NCBI RefSeq assembly: GCF_016862915.1
Contig: NZ_BONW01000042.1
Location: 242,028 to 306,027 of the forward strand
Direction of reading: 5' to 3'
Origin: Plantactinospora endophytica
GTDB lineage: Bacteria; Actinomycetota; Actinomycetes; Mycobacteriales; Micromonosporaceae
Length of the DNA stretch: 64,000 nt
The notes beneath the pieces were generated by a model. It was not told the DNA's origin and made no database searches. It saw only the letters and a program-made list of their open reading frames with translations. Made by a program: the position numbers and the translations under genes. Position 1 is the first letter of the stretch, and each line of letters starts with the position of its first letter. Shown here one piece after another: positions 45,501 through 53,860 of the stretch.

Positions 45501-46379
45501 GCCGGCGTCCAGGTTCTCCACGTACTTGATGAACTCGGCTTCCAGCTCGTCGTACAGCGCCTTGGTGATCTTGCCGTTAACGAGCGAGTTCGTCAGGGGC
45601 CGACCGGTGGTGTAGGTGGCGACGCCGAGGGCGTTGGGGGTCGTGTTGCGCTCGTTGAGCCTGGCGACCCAACCGTCGAGCTGCTCCTGGGTCACGGTCG
45701 CCTGGTCCTCGTACGCCACCCGGAACGCTCGCAGCAGATCCATGTCGACGACGTACCAGTTCTGGTTTCCCGTACCCGGGATGACCATGCTGGCCGCGTT
45801 CATGTTGGTACCCGGGCCGAACCGCTGGCCACGGTAGGTGAAGTGCGCGAGCGGTACGGGAGCCGGTGCGGGCTTGAGCGGGATGTAGGTCGCGGCACCC
45901 CGGTCGGCCTGGCCTGTCTGACCGGGAAGGGCCGACAGCATGGGCACGCTCATGCCCTGCCTCTTGCCCTCTACACCGTCGATGACCGGAGCGACCTCGT
46001 AGACGGAGGTGAGAACGCCGCCCGGGTCGGTGTAGTTGGACGGGGTGACGTCCTCTTTCACAATGCCGGGGTTCGTGTCGTAGTCGCTCTCCGGCTGAAC
46101 GTCCCGGGGCGCGATCGTGGTGATTCTCAGGAAGTCCGCATCGCCGTCTTTGCGGTAGACGTTCCAGGAGATGCCGTCAGGTTCGTTGCCCAGGAAGCGC
46201 CAACTCAGCAATACGCCGTTCGGGGTCTGGGCGGCCACCAAGCCGCGGGTCAGATACTCCATCTGGCGCAAATTGGACGCAGGAGCAGCGCTCGAAGCCG
46301 GAGAGCTGATGCCGAACAGGGACAGGCTCACGGCCAGCGTCAGGGGCAAGGGTACGAGTTTACGTAGTGTATTTCGCAC
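42522..46379 (-). CDS. Rhamnogalacturonan lyase (PL11) with duplicated Ig-like and CBM5/12 modules
   Basis: 1285 aa, secreted (signal ending near SSAAPAS). A fibronectin-like domain with MEYLTRGLVA and GVLLSWRFLGNEP is followed by an eight-bladed propeller lyase with calcium loops such as GDFDGDGEYE, EDFDGDGKAE and ADLDRDGWDE, as in YesW/YesX enzymes that cut the rhamnose-galacturonate backbone of pectin. Then come two 85-residue near-copies sharing NTYSDLNGV and ANELKVYDVAGNVTT, and two chitin/cellulose-binding type modules (CBM5/12) with AYNTGDQVSY and WVYTGGETVAH. GTG 46379 was chosen because GGAG lies 9 nt upstream; ATG 46400 is possible. The longer open frame to 47723 is not coding. Confidence 0.93.
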   Translation of the reverse strand: MRNTLRKLVPLPLTLAVSLSLFGISSPASSAAPASNLRQMEYLTRGLVAAQTPNGVLLSWRFLGNEPDGISWNVYRKDGDADFLRITTIAPRDVQPESDYDTNPGIVKEDVTPSNYTDPGGVLTSVYEVAPVIDGVEGKRQGMSVPMLSALPGQTGQADRGAATYIPLKPAPAPVPLAHFTYRGQRFGPGTNMNAASMVIPGTGNQNWYVVDMDLLRAFRVAYEDQATVTQEQLDGWVARLNERNTTPNALGVATYTTGRPLTNSLVNGKITKALYDELEAEFIKYVENLDAGTSLPYAKTSTGAIHTSQSSAYSTHDMTVGDFDGDGEYEIVVKWRSNQQDPMYSEPIFGGSNTTTAPEYIDVYKLDGTMLFRVDMGYNVRAANDHETTLFAEDFDGDGKAELMLKTGLGTRIGNWDEASQSVVYPDTLGTVVGGEDGLKTTTDKFKEYFAAGNTAALDTYWSLLNSFSIAYRSPTVGGGNDGPNDPAVKRWIKTYHVGPIGPAKDDQEFFSAFEWDAETGKGELMDSERYPFPYEASVDGENWAMTPASQRGNYSYLAFPGPGAGSSTDDYKAQILAQSEVYWLEHPWKAASYGDAQGNRPNRYVGVVAALDGVNKYAVSQRGYYHRTTLAAFNIVDGQVHLQANFDSADPQYWSLGGSAYDYQNRGNHFTTSADLDRDGWDEVVLKAMVLGLNADKTKILPKVLNGDVMPTIEGQNSVPPVAGTFEFATDAVRNNPRNVWAPFRHGDRSALLPVDKDNNIREWSGMEEHLLDDLRTGVHSGWIPGPAGYDPMKGKRRNAQGQVVYENSLVYGVYAGSDDEGSVAGNYSNRWPGAQGGSAGASRDVRSMVTGEVLATTASARGIAQGQNAIWFGGGLTHMGVNGSTINSIDDLTFAATPYLATGLTSTGNKSTPTLKADLLGDWREELVLRASGNRLAIVTTLSPTEYGIRTLMHDPMYRNGVANKNTGYDQIGFASFYLGDEAKLPAMRTDISVPAGPDRTAPTITVKPESKGRDGVYSNVSFKLFDAGKVDKLTLNGVEKNLTDNTYSDLNGVKPGTFGGKAGANELKVYDVAGNVTTLTFLLDVTAPTVTVKDGATETVGTAAVGYEVVSFKLFDEHKVDRLTVNGVEKDLADNTYSDLNGVQPGVFGAVLGANELKVYDVAGNVTTVTFTLVEPKPAVPAWDAKKAYNTGDQVSYDGAIYVAQWWTQNEKPGSTATGAWKEQGVLVPAAGAGVRAWTASWVYTGGETVAHNGHTWKARWWTRNQQPGDANGPWQDLGRY
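42800..43380 (-). repeat. Tandem duplication inside the lyase gene
   Basis: Two copies of about 255 bp encode the Ig-like repeats of the lyase. Long stretches such as the region around CACGTCGTACACCTTCAGC recur at about 42883 and 43153. The high DNA identity in places points to a recent internal duplication or gene conversion. Confidence 0.7.
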
Positions 46380-46410
46380 TTTTTGTTCTCCATCTCGCAT
46401 CGCCCGACGT

Positions 46411-46427
46411 TGGGCAAGCGCTTTCCA
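46411..46427 (-). promoter_or_regulatory. LacI-family type operator before the lyase gene
   Basis: TGGGCAAGCGCTTTCCA centres on the palindrome AAGCGCTT (46416-46423) with G/C flanks. This is the standard LacI-family operator form in actinobacterial sugar genes. It is 11 nt upstream of the possible ATG and 32 nt upstream of the chosen GTG, so a bound repressor would block the transcript. No LacI gene is in the window. Confidence 0.6.
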
Positions 46428-46922
46428 GCATCCTGCCGCCTGCCGCTCCGTCGCGCAAGATCCAAATCCGTGCCGCGATCGGCGTCTCGTCGGCGCCCCC
46501 GAGCAGGCCACGAGCGGCCCGGGGAACGTTGCCATCCCCGGCCCGGACCACGAGTTCTGCCTAACCCGCCACCGCTGATTCACCGTTTCCCCCAGGGCGG
46601 CGGTGAAAGTTGTCGACGGACAGCCCGACGCCATGGCGGCCACCGCCGTCGATGCCCGCTGGCGGGACCCACCACGGCACCAGGGAAACGATTTCGTCAC
46701 CGACGCAACCGCAGGACCCCGCCCCACCGTTGCCGAAGTGAAGCCCAGTACCCCTGCCGGCGTCACTGTCGCAGCCGAGCCACCGACTCGAAGGAGGGAG
46801 TGACGTCGTACCGCGTCGCCGTCGGCACCCGACCCGACCCCACCCGCACCGGCCCACCCGGCACCCGCACCAACGCCAGCCGGCGACCAGGCCGCCGAAC
46901 TCGTACACGGAGGAGCCGAACC
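46428..46922. other. Region between lyase operator and Cys-rich gene
   Basis: About 495 nt. Open plus-strand frames are present (46603-46803; an in-frame GTG at 46800 before the next gene) but their composition (Pro, Arg, Thr rich) and weak RBS spacing do not support a gene. The lyase promoter should lie in its left part. Confidence 0.35.
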
Positions 46923-47102
46923 GTGACCGTCAACCTGTTCGACGACCCGTCCTGCGAATGCAGCCACAACGGCCAGTCGCACCCGTACAGCATCCACACC
47001 GCCGACGCCTGCACCAGCAACGACTTCTACGGACTTCCGTGCGCCTGCACCAGCTTCCAGCCGATCAAGGACTACCCGGCCGAGGAATGGCGACCCGAGT
47101 GA
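46923..47102 (+). CDS. 59-codon Cys/His-rich protein
   Basis: GTG 46923 is preceded by GGAGGAG at 8 nt, a strong RBS. The product has two CxC pairs (CEC at 11-13 and CAC near 39-41), a lone Cys near 31, and histidines in SHNGQSHPY and SIHTAD, an arrangement that could hold zinc. No signal or membrane span. I recall similar small proteins in actinomycete integrative elements, but cannot prove kinship. It lies 650 nt from a tRNA-Pro gene, a common integration site. Confidence 0.6.
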   Translation: MTVNLFDDPSCECSHNGQSHPYSIHTADACTSNDFYGLPCACTSFQPIKDYPAEEWRPE

Positions 47103-47706
47103 CCTGCCCGGCCGGGCGTCGCCGGGAAGCACGGGGATCGTACGTCGACCGCCCTCGAAGACGGTCCTCCGCCGACCGCAACGAGTTGGCCGATCCGTTG
47201 CCTGTGGCAGATGACGATCGCTGCTGGCCGCCGGCACTACCAGAGCAAAGTCCGCCATCACGTGAACCGACCGTCCAATATAGACGGGAAGCTGACGTGG
47301 AGAAAATGGCTCCCGGTGCGGCCAGGGTCCACATGCCTGCCGAAGTCCCGCGCGTGCTCGACGGAAAGCCAACCAATGCGGGAGAACGGCTCTCGGCTGC
47401 GGCGGACTCCCACTCCCCCGACCGTCAGGTCGACCAACCCGCACCACAGGTCGCGTGGGTTCTACGTAGCTATCGAGCCCGCAAGACACCTGCGGGTGCC
47501 CCGACCGGCGCGAGCCGAGCGCAGCCGCAGCCTGTCCAGCCCCTCCGGGGCGTACCAGCCGTTGTTGCGATCCTCGCCCGGCGCGAGGGCCGAGCGCAGC
47601 CCGTACATCTGTGGGGCACAACGACGAGCACGGATGACGAACCTGGTTGCCGGCACCCATAAATGGGGGGTTCGGGGGGAGGCTCAACACTCCATAGACA
47701 AAGCTT
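47103..47706. other. Stretch without a supported gene
   Basis: About 600 nt. Several overlapping frames exist on both strands; none has a convincing RBS or protein family. A near-repeat of about 22 bp (CCGGCGCGAG...CCGAGCGCAGCC) occurs near 47500 and 47577. It could be a worn remnant of an element once inserted by the tRNA gene. Confidence 0.35.
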
Positions 47707-47744
47707 AAAGCCCCGACCAGCATTTCTGCTGGTCAGGGCTTTTT
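47707..47744 (-). terminator. Hairpin terminator downstream of tRNA-Pro
   Basis: A 16-bp stem (47707-47722 with 47727-47742, one G-T pair) with a 4-nt loop. It starts about 6 nt beyond the tRNA 3' end on the minus strand and has A/T runs on both sides, so it could also act on the plus strand. Confidence 0.85.
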
Positions 47745-47749
47745 GTTTG

Positions 47750-47823
<74 letters not shown>

Positions 47824-48033
47824 CTGCCAACGCCTGGCTCACCGTGCGACAGCCGGTACAGCGTAGCGCAGGACGCTTTCGTACGCGCAGCGGCCTACCC
47901 GTCCCCCGTAACCCGTACCCGCCCCGTTACCGCCCGCACCACCCCTACGCCATCCTAGGAAGATAGGCAACAGGGTGGGGCGGGGACTCCCCGCGCCCGG
48001 CGGAGTACCTCGGGCACGGGAAGTACGAGTGGA

Positions 48034-49440
48034 TCAGCCGTGTGCCTTGCCTCGGCCGCCGGCACCGACCTTCTTGCGGGGGCGTACGGACACCTCCACC
48101 GGACTGCCCGCGAAGCCGAACTCCTCGCGGAGCTTGCGCTCGACGAAGCGCTGGTAGCCAGCGTCCAGCGGACCGGTGGTGAAGAGCACGAAACGCGGTG
48201 GGCAGGTACCCGCCTGGGTGGCGAAGAGCACGCGCGGCGCCCGGCCGCCCCGCACCGGGTGTGGAGTCGCCTGCACCAGTGCGGTGAGCCACTGGTTGAG
48301 CTGTCCCGTCGGGATCCGGGTCTCCCAGCTCGCCAGCGCGGTACGCAACGCCGGGGCGAGCTTGTCCACCGCCCGCCCGGTCTTCGCCGACAGGTTGATC
48401 CGGAGCGCCCAGGGGATGCGGCGGAGTTCCCGCTCGATCTCCTTGTCCAGGTAGTACCGCCGGTCCGCGTCGACCAGGTCCCACTTGTTGAAGGCGATCA
48501 CCAGAGCCCGGCCGGTCTCGGTGACCGTGGTGAGGATCCGCTGGTCCTGCTCGCTGATCGGTTCGCTGGCGTCGAGCAGCACCACCGCCACCTCGGCCGC
48601 CTCGATCGCGGCGGCGGTACGCAGGCTCGCGTAGTACTCCGTGCCGCTGGCCTTGCCAACCCGCTTGCGCAGCCCGGCGGTGTCCACCAACTGCCAGACC
48701 TCGCCGCCGATCTCGACCAGACTGTCGACCGGGTCGACAGTGGTGCCGGCGACCGAGTCGACGACCGCTCGTTCCTCCTTGGCCAGCCGGTTCAGCAGGC
48801 TCGACTTGCCGACGTTCGGCCGGCCGACCAGCGCTACCCGGCGGGGACCGCGCGGGCCGGCCTCGGTGATCGGCGGCGCGTCCGGCAGCGCCTCGAGGAT
48901 CGCGTCGAGCAGGTCGCCGGCGCCCCGGCCGTGCAGGGCGGAGATCGGCCTCGGCTCGCCCAGCCCGAGCGACCATAACGAGGTCGCCTCGATCTCCACG
49001 GCCGCGTTGTCGGCCTTGTTCGCGATCAGCAGCACGGGCTTGGCGCTGCGCCGCAGCATGCGTACCGCAGCCTCGTCGACGTCGGTGGCCCCGACCGTGG
49101 CGTCGACCACGAACAGCACCACGTCGGCGGTGGCGACCGCGTTCTCGGCCTGTGCGGCGATCGCGGCGGCCCGGTCCTTCGCGTCCGGCTCCCAGCCGCC
49201 GGTGTCGACCACGGTGAACTGCCGCCCCGACCACTGTGCGTCGTACGGGACCCGGTCCCGGGTCACCCCGGGCGTGTCCTCCACCACGGCCTGGCGGCGG
49301 CCGATGATCCGGTTCACCAGCGTCGACTTGCCGACGTTGGGCCGCCCGACCACCGCCACCACCGGCACCGGGCCGGTCGGCTCACCCTCGTCGTCGATAT
49401 CCGGATCACGCAGCTCGACCCAGCCGTCCCCCGCGTTCAC
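48034..49440 (-). CDS. der: Ribosome-associated GTPase Der (EngA)
   Basis: 468 aa with two tandem GTPase domains: GRPNVGKST and DTPGV, then [15 protein letters not shown] (switch) and NKWD, followed by a KH-like C-terminal domain ending in a basic tail [16 protein letters not shown]. Der is needed for 50S ribosomal subunit assembly. It is the last gene of the conserved minus-strand block rluB-cmk-der. The GTG at 49440 has GGAGG upstream. A GC hairpin at about 47977-47998 may end the transcript. Confidence 0.97.
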   Translation of the reverse strand: MNAGDGWVELRDPDIDDEGEPTGPVPVVAVVGRPNVGKSTLVNRIIGRRQAVVEDTPGVTRDRVPYDAQWSGRQFTVVDTGGWEPDAKDRAAAIAAQAENAVATADVVLFVVDATVGATDVDEAAVRMLRRSAKPVLLIANKADNAAVEIEATSLWSLGLGEPRPISALHGRGAGDLLDAILEALPDAPPITEAGPRGPRRVALVGRPNVGKSSLLNRLAKEERAVVDSVAGTTVDPVDSLVEIGGEVWQLVDTAGLRKRVGKASGTEYYASLRTAAAIEAAEVAVVLLDASEPISEQDQRILTTVTETGRALVIAFNKWDLVDADRRYYLDKEIERELRRIPWALRINLSAKTGRAVDKLAPALRTALASWETRIPTGQLNQWLTALVQATPHPVRGGRAPRVLFATQAGTCPPRFVLFTTGPLDAGYQRFVERKLREEFGFAGSPVEVSVRPRKKVGAGGRGKAHG

Positions 49441-49507
49441 GCCGCCTCCTCGCCCCGCCGGGTTCGACCCCGGTCCATCACCTCACCGATTCCGCCGTAC
49501 CGCCGGG

Positions 49508-50191
49508 TCACTGGCCCGGCCGCCGTCCGGTGAGCAGGTCATGCAGCCGGGCGACGACCTCGTCGATGCCCAGCGAGGTGGTGTCCAGCACCACCGCGTC
49601 CGGAGCCTGCCGCAGCGGGTCGGCTGTCCGGGTGGAGTCCAGCCGGTCCCGCCGGGCCAGGTCGGCCGCAGTCGCGGCGAGGTCGGCGGCGTTCTCCGTG
49701 CTGCGCCGCTGCGCCCGCGCCTCGGCCGAGGCGGTCAGGTAGACCTTGAGGTCGGCGTCCGGCGCCACCACCGCACCGATGTCCCGGCCCTCCACCACGA
49801 TCCGGCCGGCCGCCTCGATCATGCGCCGTTGCAGTGCGACGAGCAGTTCCCGGACGGCGGGCACCGCCGACACGGCGGAGACGGCCGCCGTCACCTCCGG
49901 GCCCCGGATCTCCCGGTCGACCGCGACCCCGTCGGCGGTCACGCTCGGTGCCTCCGGATCGACCCCAATCTTCAGGTCGGTCTCCCCCGCCACCTTGGTC
50001 ACCGCCTCGGCGTCCTGCGGGTCCACGCCGGAGCGCAGCACCGCCCAGGTGACGGCACGGTACATCGCCCCGGTGTCGAGGTAGCGGGCGTCGAGCGCGG
50101 TCGCCAGCCGCCGGGACACGGTGGACTTTCCCGAACCGGACGGGCCATCCACGGCCACCACACATCGCCCGGTCCGTACCTTTTCCGCCAC
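49508..50191 (-). CDS. cmk: Cytidylate kinase
   Basis: 227 aa. P-loop GPSGSGKST near residue 17, DTGAMYRA, and the CMP-specific segment IVVEGRDIGAVV with the LID ARAQRR following. It phosphorylates CMP and dCMP to the diphosphates. The GTG at 50191 has GGAGG. It lies 67 nt before der, the usual actinobacterial order. Confidence 0.97.
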   Translation of the reverse strand: MAEKVRTGRCVVAVDGPSGSGKSTVSRRLATALDARYLDTGAMYRAVTWAVLRSGVDPQDAEAVTKVAGETDLKIGVDPEAPSVTADGVAVDREIRGPEVTAAVSAVSAVPAVRELLVALQRRMIEAAGRIVVEGRDIGAVVAPDADLKVYLTASAEARAQRRSTENAADLAATAADLARRDRLDSTRTADPLRQAPDAVVLDTTSLGIDEVVARLHDLLTGRRPGQ

Positions 50192-50578
50192 CGTTCCTCC
50201 TCCACCGCTCCCTGGGCGATACGCCCGGCACTGCCCAGTTTCGCGGGCAGCCAGCCGTGGCGGCGCGCCGCGTGTCGCTGTCCATCATGCCCCGTCCGCC
50301 AGACCCGCCCGCGCCCGACACCGGAGGCGGGAACCACCGCCGGATCGGCCCGGACCGCCAGCGCGCCGACCGACAACTCCGGCAAGGCCGCCCTCAGCGC
50401 CGACCGACGCCTCCGGCGAGGCCACCGTCAGCGTCCACCGACGGCGGCCAAAGCTACGTCGGTGGCCAAAGCTACCGACCGCGACCTCTCCGGAGATCAG
50501 CCTCCGCCGCACCGCGATCAGCTTCGCCGCACCACGACAAGTCTCGCCGTACCGGGGGTCACTATCGCCGTACCGGGG
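50192..50578. other. Intergenic stretch between cmk and rluB
   Basis: 387 nt with no supported gene. It includes the direct repeat GCCAAAGCTAC (near 50449 and 50466) and short CGCCG-CACC repeats. In many relatives these genes are closer or separated by prephenate dehydrogenase; no such gene is seen. Confidence 0.45.
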
Positions 50579-51328
50579 TCAGTCGGCGACCGCCTTGAAC
50601 AGCGCGGCGATCTCGGCGTTGGTCAACCGACGGGTACGCCCGGGCCGCAGGTCGCCGAGCCGGATCGGCCCGATGGCGGTACGGATGAGCCGGGACACCG
50701 GGTGCCCGACCTCCTCCAGCAGCCGCCGGACGATGTGCTTGCGCCCTTCGTGCAGGGTCAGTTCCACCTGGGCCGTCCGTCCCAGCGTGTCCACCAGGCG
50801 GAACTCGTCCACCCGGGCGACGCCGTCCGACAACTCGACCCCGGCCTTCAACCGCCGTCCCGCGCTGCGCGCCAGCGGTCCCGCCACCTCGCACAGGTAC
50901 GTCTTCTGCACCCCGTACGACGGATGCATCAGTCGGTGCGCCAGTGTGCCGTCGTTGGTGAGCAGCAGCAGTCCCTCGCTGTCGGCGTCGAGGCGACCGA
51001 CGTGGTAGACCCGCTCCTCCACCCGGCCGAGAAAGTCCGCCAGCGCGGTACGGCCCTTCTCGTCCGCCATCGTCGACACCACGCCACGCGGCTTGTTCAT
51101 CGCCAGGTAGACCAGTCGGGTGTCGGTGACCAGCCGCTCTCCGTCGACGAAGATGACCGCGGTGGCCGGGTCGACCTTGTCGCCGAGTTGGGCGACCCGC
51201 CCGTCCACGGTGACCCGGCGCCGGAAGATCAGGTCCTCGCAGGCACGCCGGGAGCCGACGCCGGCCGAGGCGAGCACCTTCTGGAGGCGTTCCACGCCGG
51301 GGGCATCGGAATTGTCATCGCGGGGCAT
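50579..51328 (-). CDS. rluB: 23S rRNA/16S rRNA pseudouridine synthase, RsuA/RluB family
   Basis: 249 aa. An S4 RNA-binding domain at the N-terminus (RLQKVLASAGVGSRRACEDLI) precedes the synthase core with catalytic Asp in GRLDADSEGLLLLTNDG and the end segment VSRLIRTAIGPIRLGDL. It converts a specific rRNA uridine to pseudouridine. Its ATG lies 14 nt inside the end of scpB, indicating coupling with the scpAB genes. Confidence 0.93.
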   Translation of the reverse strand: MPRDDNSDAPGVERLQKVLASAGVGSRRACEDLIFRRRVTVDGRVAQLGDKVDPATAVIFVDGERLVTDTRLVYLAMNKPRGVVSTMADEKGRTALADFLGRVEERVYHVGRLDADSEGLLLLTNDGTLAHRLMHPSYGVQKTYLCEVAGPLARSAGRRLKAGVELSDGVARVDEFRLVDTLGRTAQVELTLHEGRKHIVRRLLEEVGHPVSRLIRTAIGPIRLGDLRPGRTRRLTNAEIAALFKAVAD

Positions 51329-52652
51329 CGGCTATCTCTTCCACGTCGTCGGGCAGGAACGGGGCCAGCGGCGGTAGCTGGGTGACGGTGTCCAGCCCGA
51401 GTTTCTCCAGGAACAGCGTGGTCGTCCGGTACAGGAAGGCACCGCTTTCCGGCTCGGTGCCGCACTCCTCCACCAGACCGCGAGAGACCAGGGTACGGAT
51501 CACCCCGTCACAGTTGACACCCCGGATGGCCGAGATCCGCGACCGGGTCACCGGCTGCTTGTAGGCGACCACTGCCAGTGTCTCCAGTGCCGCCTGCGTC
51601 AACCGGACGGACTGCCCGTCCAACACGAACCGTTCGACGTAGGCCGCGTATTCCGGCCGGGTGTAGAGCCGCCACCCGCCAGCCGCCCGGCGCAGCTCGA
51701 AGCCGTGCCCGGCCGCCGTGTAGCCGGCGGCCACCTGGGCAAGTGCCGCCGCGATCCGCTCGGTCGGCTGCTCCAGCACCTGGGCCAGCACGATCTCCGT
51801 GACCGGCTCGTCCACCACCAGCAGGATGGCTTCCAGGGCGCCGCGCAGCTCGTCGTCGTCGATCAGCGCCAGCGCCGTGGCCTGCCGGCCGGCACCGCCG
51901 CGCACCGGCGCCGCCGCCGGCTCACGGTCCGCCTCCCGCGCAACATCCTCGGGTACGCCCACCGCCTGCACCGGCCCCGCCGGCTCCTCGGCCGCCGGCT
52001 CCTCGGCGTCCGACTCCCCGGCCTCCGACCCGTCGGCCTCCAGCCCTCCGGCGTCCAATCCCCCGGCGTCCGAGCCCTCGGCCTCCAGCCTTCCGGCGTC
52101 CGACCCCTCCGCGTCCGGCTTCCCGGCCGCCAGATCCTCGGCCTCCGGCTCCCGCACGGGCTGCTGCCCGGCCATCGCCAACCCGGCCGGGGCGAGGTCG
52201 TCCGGCGGCACCGTGCCCAACTGCTCGGCCGACGCCCCGGCGGACTCCTGGACGACCGGCGTCTCCCGCCGCTCCCCAGCCGAGCCCGCCCCTTTCCCCG
52301 CACCGCCTCCGATCGCACCGGCACCGCCGTAGACCGGACCGGCACCGCTCTTGACCGGACCGGCACCGCTCTCAACGGGACCAGCACCGCTCTCGACCGG
52401 ACCGGCACCGCTGTCGACAAGATCGGCACCGCTCTCGACCGGACGAGCACCGCTGTCGACGGGACCAGCACTGCTCTCGACCGGACCGGCATCGCTCTCG
52501 ACCGGACCAGCACCGCTCTCGGCCGGATCGGCGGGGTCGTCAGTGGTCTCGGCAGGGGCCTGCGGCGACCGCGGGCCGGCCGGCCGCTCCCACGGTGGCA
52601 CCCAGGCGGCCGCCTGCTCGGCCAGGGAGTCGGGCCGCTTCTCGCTGGTCAC
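51315..52652 (-). CDS. scpB: Segregation and condensation protein B with a long repetitive N-terminus
   Basis: 445 aa; the usual ScpB is about 180-230 aa. The winged-helix ScpB core fills only residues about 262-445 (DDELRGALEAILLVVDEPV, TQAALETLAVVAYKQPVTR, IRGVNCDGVIRTLVSRGLVEE). Before it lie ten heptapeptide repeats of the type ESGAGPV (residues 45-114) and an acidic Ala/Glu/Asp/Gly tract with repeated EAEGSDAG units (about 165-225). ScpB with ScpA and Smc condenses and resolves chromosomes. The GTG start overlaps the scpA stop (GTGA, 52649-52652). The extension is probably disordered; no function is known to me. Confidence 0.93.
   Translation of the reverse strand: MTSEKRPDSLAEQAAAWVPPWERPAGPRSPQAPAETTDDPADPAESGAGPVESDAGPVESSAGPVDSGARPVESGADLVDSGAGPVESGAGPVESGAGPVKSGAGPVYGGAGAIGGGAGKGAGSAGERRETPVVQESAGASAEQLGTVPPDDLAPAGLAMAGQQPVREPEAEDLAAGKPDAEGSDAGRLEAEGSDAGGLDAGGLEADGSEAGESDAEEPAAEEPAGPVQAVGVPEDVAREADREPAAAPVRGGAGRQATALALIDDDELRGALEAILLVVDEPVTEIVLAQVLEQPTERIAAALAQVAAGYTAAGHGFELRRAAGGWRLYTRPEYAAYVERFVLDGQSVRLTQAALETLAVVAYKQPVTRSRISAIRGVNCDGVIRTLVSRGLVEECGTEPESGAFLYRTTTLFLEKLGLDTVTQLPPLAPFLPDDVEEIADAPR
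52311..52520 (-). repeat. Ten 21-bp tandem repeats in scpB
   Basis: Imperfect 21-bp units (form GACCGGACCGGCACCGCTCTC on the plus strand, given here as one unit with variants) encode the ESGAGPV heptads of ScpB. Copy number may vary between strains, as with other in-frame minisatellites. Confidence 0.85.
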
Positions 52653-53770
52653 CCTGCTTCCTCCTGCGTCTCGTCACCGCTCGCCGACCCGTCGGGCTCC
52701 GCCCCGGCCCGGCCACCCTCGGCATCCTCGGTCGGCACCGCGTCCTCGGCCGGTACCGCCGGCTCCTCCTCGCCGGCCGGGCGGTCCGGTGGGGCCGGCG
52801 CGCCCGCGTACTCGTCGATGTCGAGTTCGGCGCCGCCGTCCTCGGGACCGGTCCACCGTACGGTCAGCTCGCCGAGCGCCTCCACCTGGGCGAACCCGAC
52901 CAGGCCCTCCCGGTACAGCTCCAGCAGGGCCAGGAACCGGGCGACGACCTCCAGCGTGGAGTCGCAATCGGCGCACAGCACCCGGAAGGTGGCGATACCG
53001 GCCTGGCGGAGCCGATCGCGCAGCAGCGCGGCGTGTTCCCGGACACTCACCCGGACCATGTGCACGTGGTCGATGGAGACGATCGGCGCCTTCTTCGGGG
53101 TCATCGCCCTGACCGCCAGCGCGGCGAGCCGGTCCGGCCCGATCCCGAGCACCAGGTCCGGCAGCGCCTCGGCGTACCTCGGCTCCAGGGCGACCGCCCG
53201 GGGATAGCGGCGGGACCCGACCGCCTCCAGTTCGGCGATGTGCCCGGATGCCTCCTTGAACGCCTTGTACTGCAACAGCCGGGCGAAGAGCAGGTCCCGG
53301 GCCTCCAGCAGGGCGAGATCCTCCTCGTCCTCCACCTGGGCGGCCGGCAGCAGCCGGGCAGCCTTCAGGTCGAGCAGGGTCGCGGCGACGACGAGGAACT
53401 CGCTGGCCTCGTCCAGGTCCCAGTCGTCCCCCATCGCCCGGATGTACGCGATGAACTCGTCGGTGACCCGGTGCAGGGCGACCTCGGTCACGTCGAGCTT
53501 GTGCTTGCCGATGAGCTGCAACAGCAGGTCGAACGGGCCGGTGAAGTTCGCCAGCCGTACGGTGAAACCACCCGCCTCGGCCTCGACCCCACCGTCGACG
53601 TCGGTGTCGACATCGACCGGCGAGGGGTCCGGGCCGGTCGGCGGCGGCTCGGCGGCCTCCGGGATCGGGTCCGGTACGGCCGGGGAGGTGGGCGGGGAAC
53701 TCACCCGACGACCGTAGTCCACCGGTTCCGGACCGTCAGCCACCAGCGTCGCCCCGGTACCGTCACTCAC
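52649..53770 (-). CDS. scpA: Segregation and condensation protein A
   Basis: 373 aa kleisin. The core begins with VRLANFTGPFDLLLQLIGKHKLDVTEV near residue 72 and ends with the winged-helix segment VVARFLALLELYREGLVGFAQVE. Acidic, Pro/Glu-rich tails of about 65 and 60 residues lie at the two ends. ScpA bridges the Smc heads and binds ScpB, whose gene overlaps. The annotated GTG start (53770) may be too far upstream; an in-frame GTG about 24 codons later is possible. Confidence 0.94.
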   Translation of the reverse strand: MSDGTGATLVADGPEPVDYGRRVSSPPTSPAVPDPIPEAAEPPPTGPDPSPVDVDTDVDGGVEAEAGGFTVRLANFTGPFDLLLQLIGKHKLDVTEVALHRVTDEFIAYIRAMGDDWDLDEASEFLVVAATLLDLKAARLLPAAQVEDEEDLALLEARDLLFARLLQYKAFKEASGHIAELEAVGSRRYPRAVALEPRYAEALPDLVLGIGPDRLAALAVRAMTPKKAPIVSIDHVHMVRVSVREHAALLRDRLRQAGIATFRVLCADCDSTLEVVARFLALLELYREGLVGFAQVEALGELTVRWTGPEDGGAELDIDEYAGAPAPPDRPAGEEEPAVPAEDAVPTEDAEGGRAGAEPDGSASGDETQEEAG

Positions 53771-53860
53771 CCGATGATCCTCAACCCGGCGGGCACCGAA
53801 CCGGGCCCGGATGGAACGAAACGGGAGACCTGCGGCAGTGGCCGGCCCGGCCTCCCGGAG

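Noticed and set aside
46603..46803. Plus-strand frame ending in GTGA overlap with an in-frame GTG at 46800
   Set aside because: Pro/Thr/Ala-rich composition, no family, and the RBS before GTG 46800 is only 2 nt away; not enough support.
46401..47723. Upstream extension of the rhamnogalacturonan lyase frame
   Set aside because: The signal peptide begins at the GTG 46379/ATG 46400 with a good RBS; upstream residues are low-complexity and run through a likely operator.
47977..47998. Terminator after der
   Set aside because: The GC stem has a bulge and no T-run; mentioned only as possible under der.
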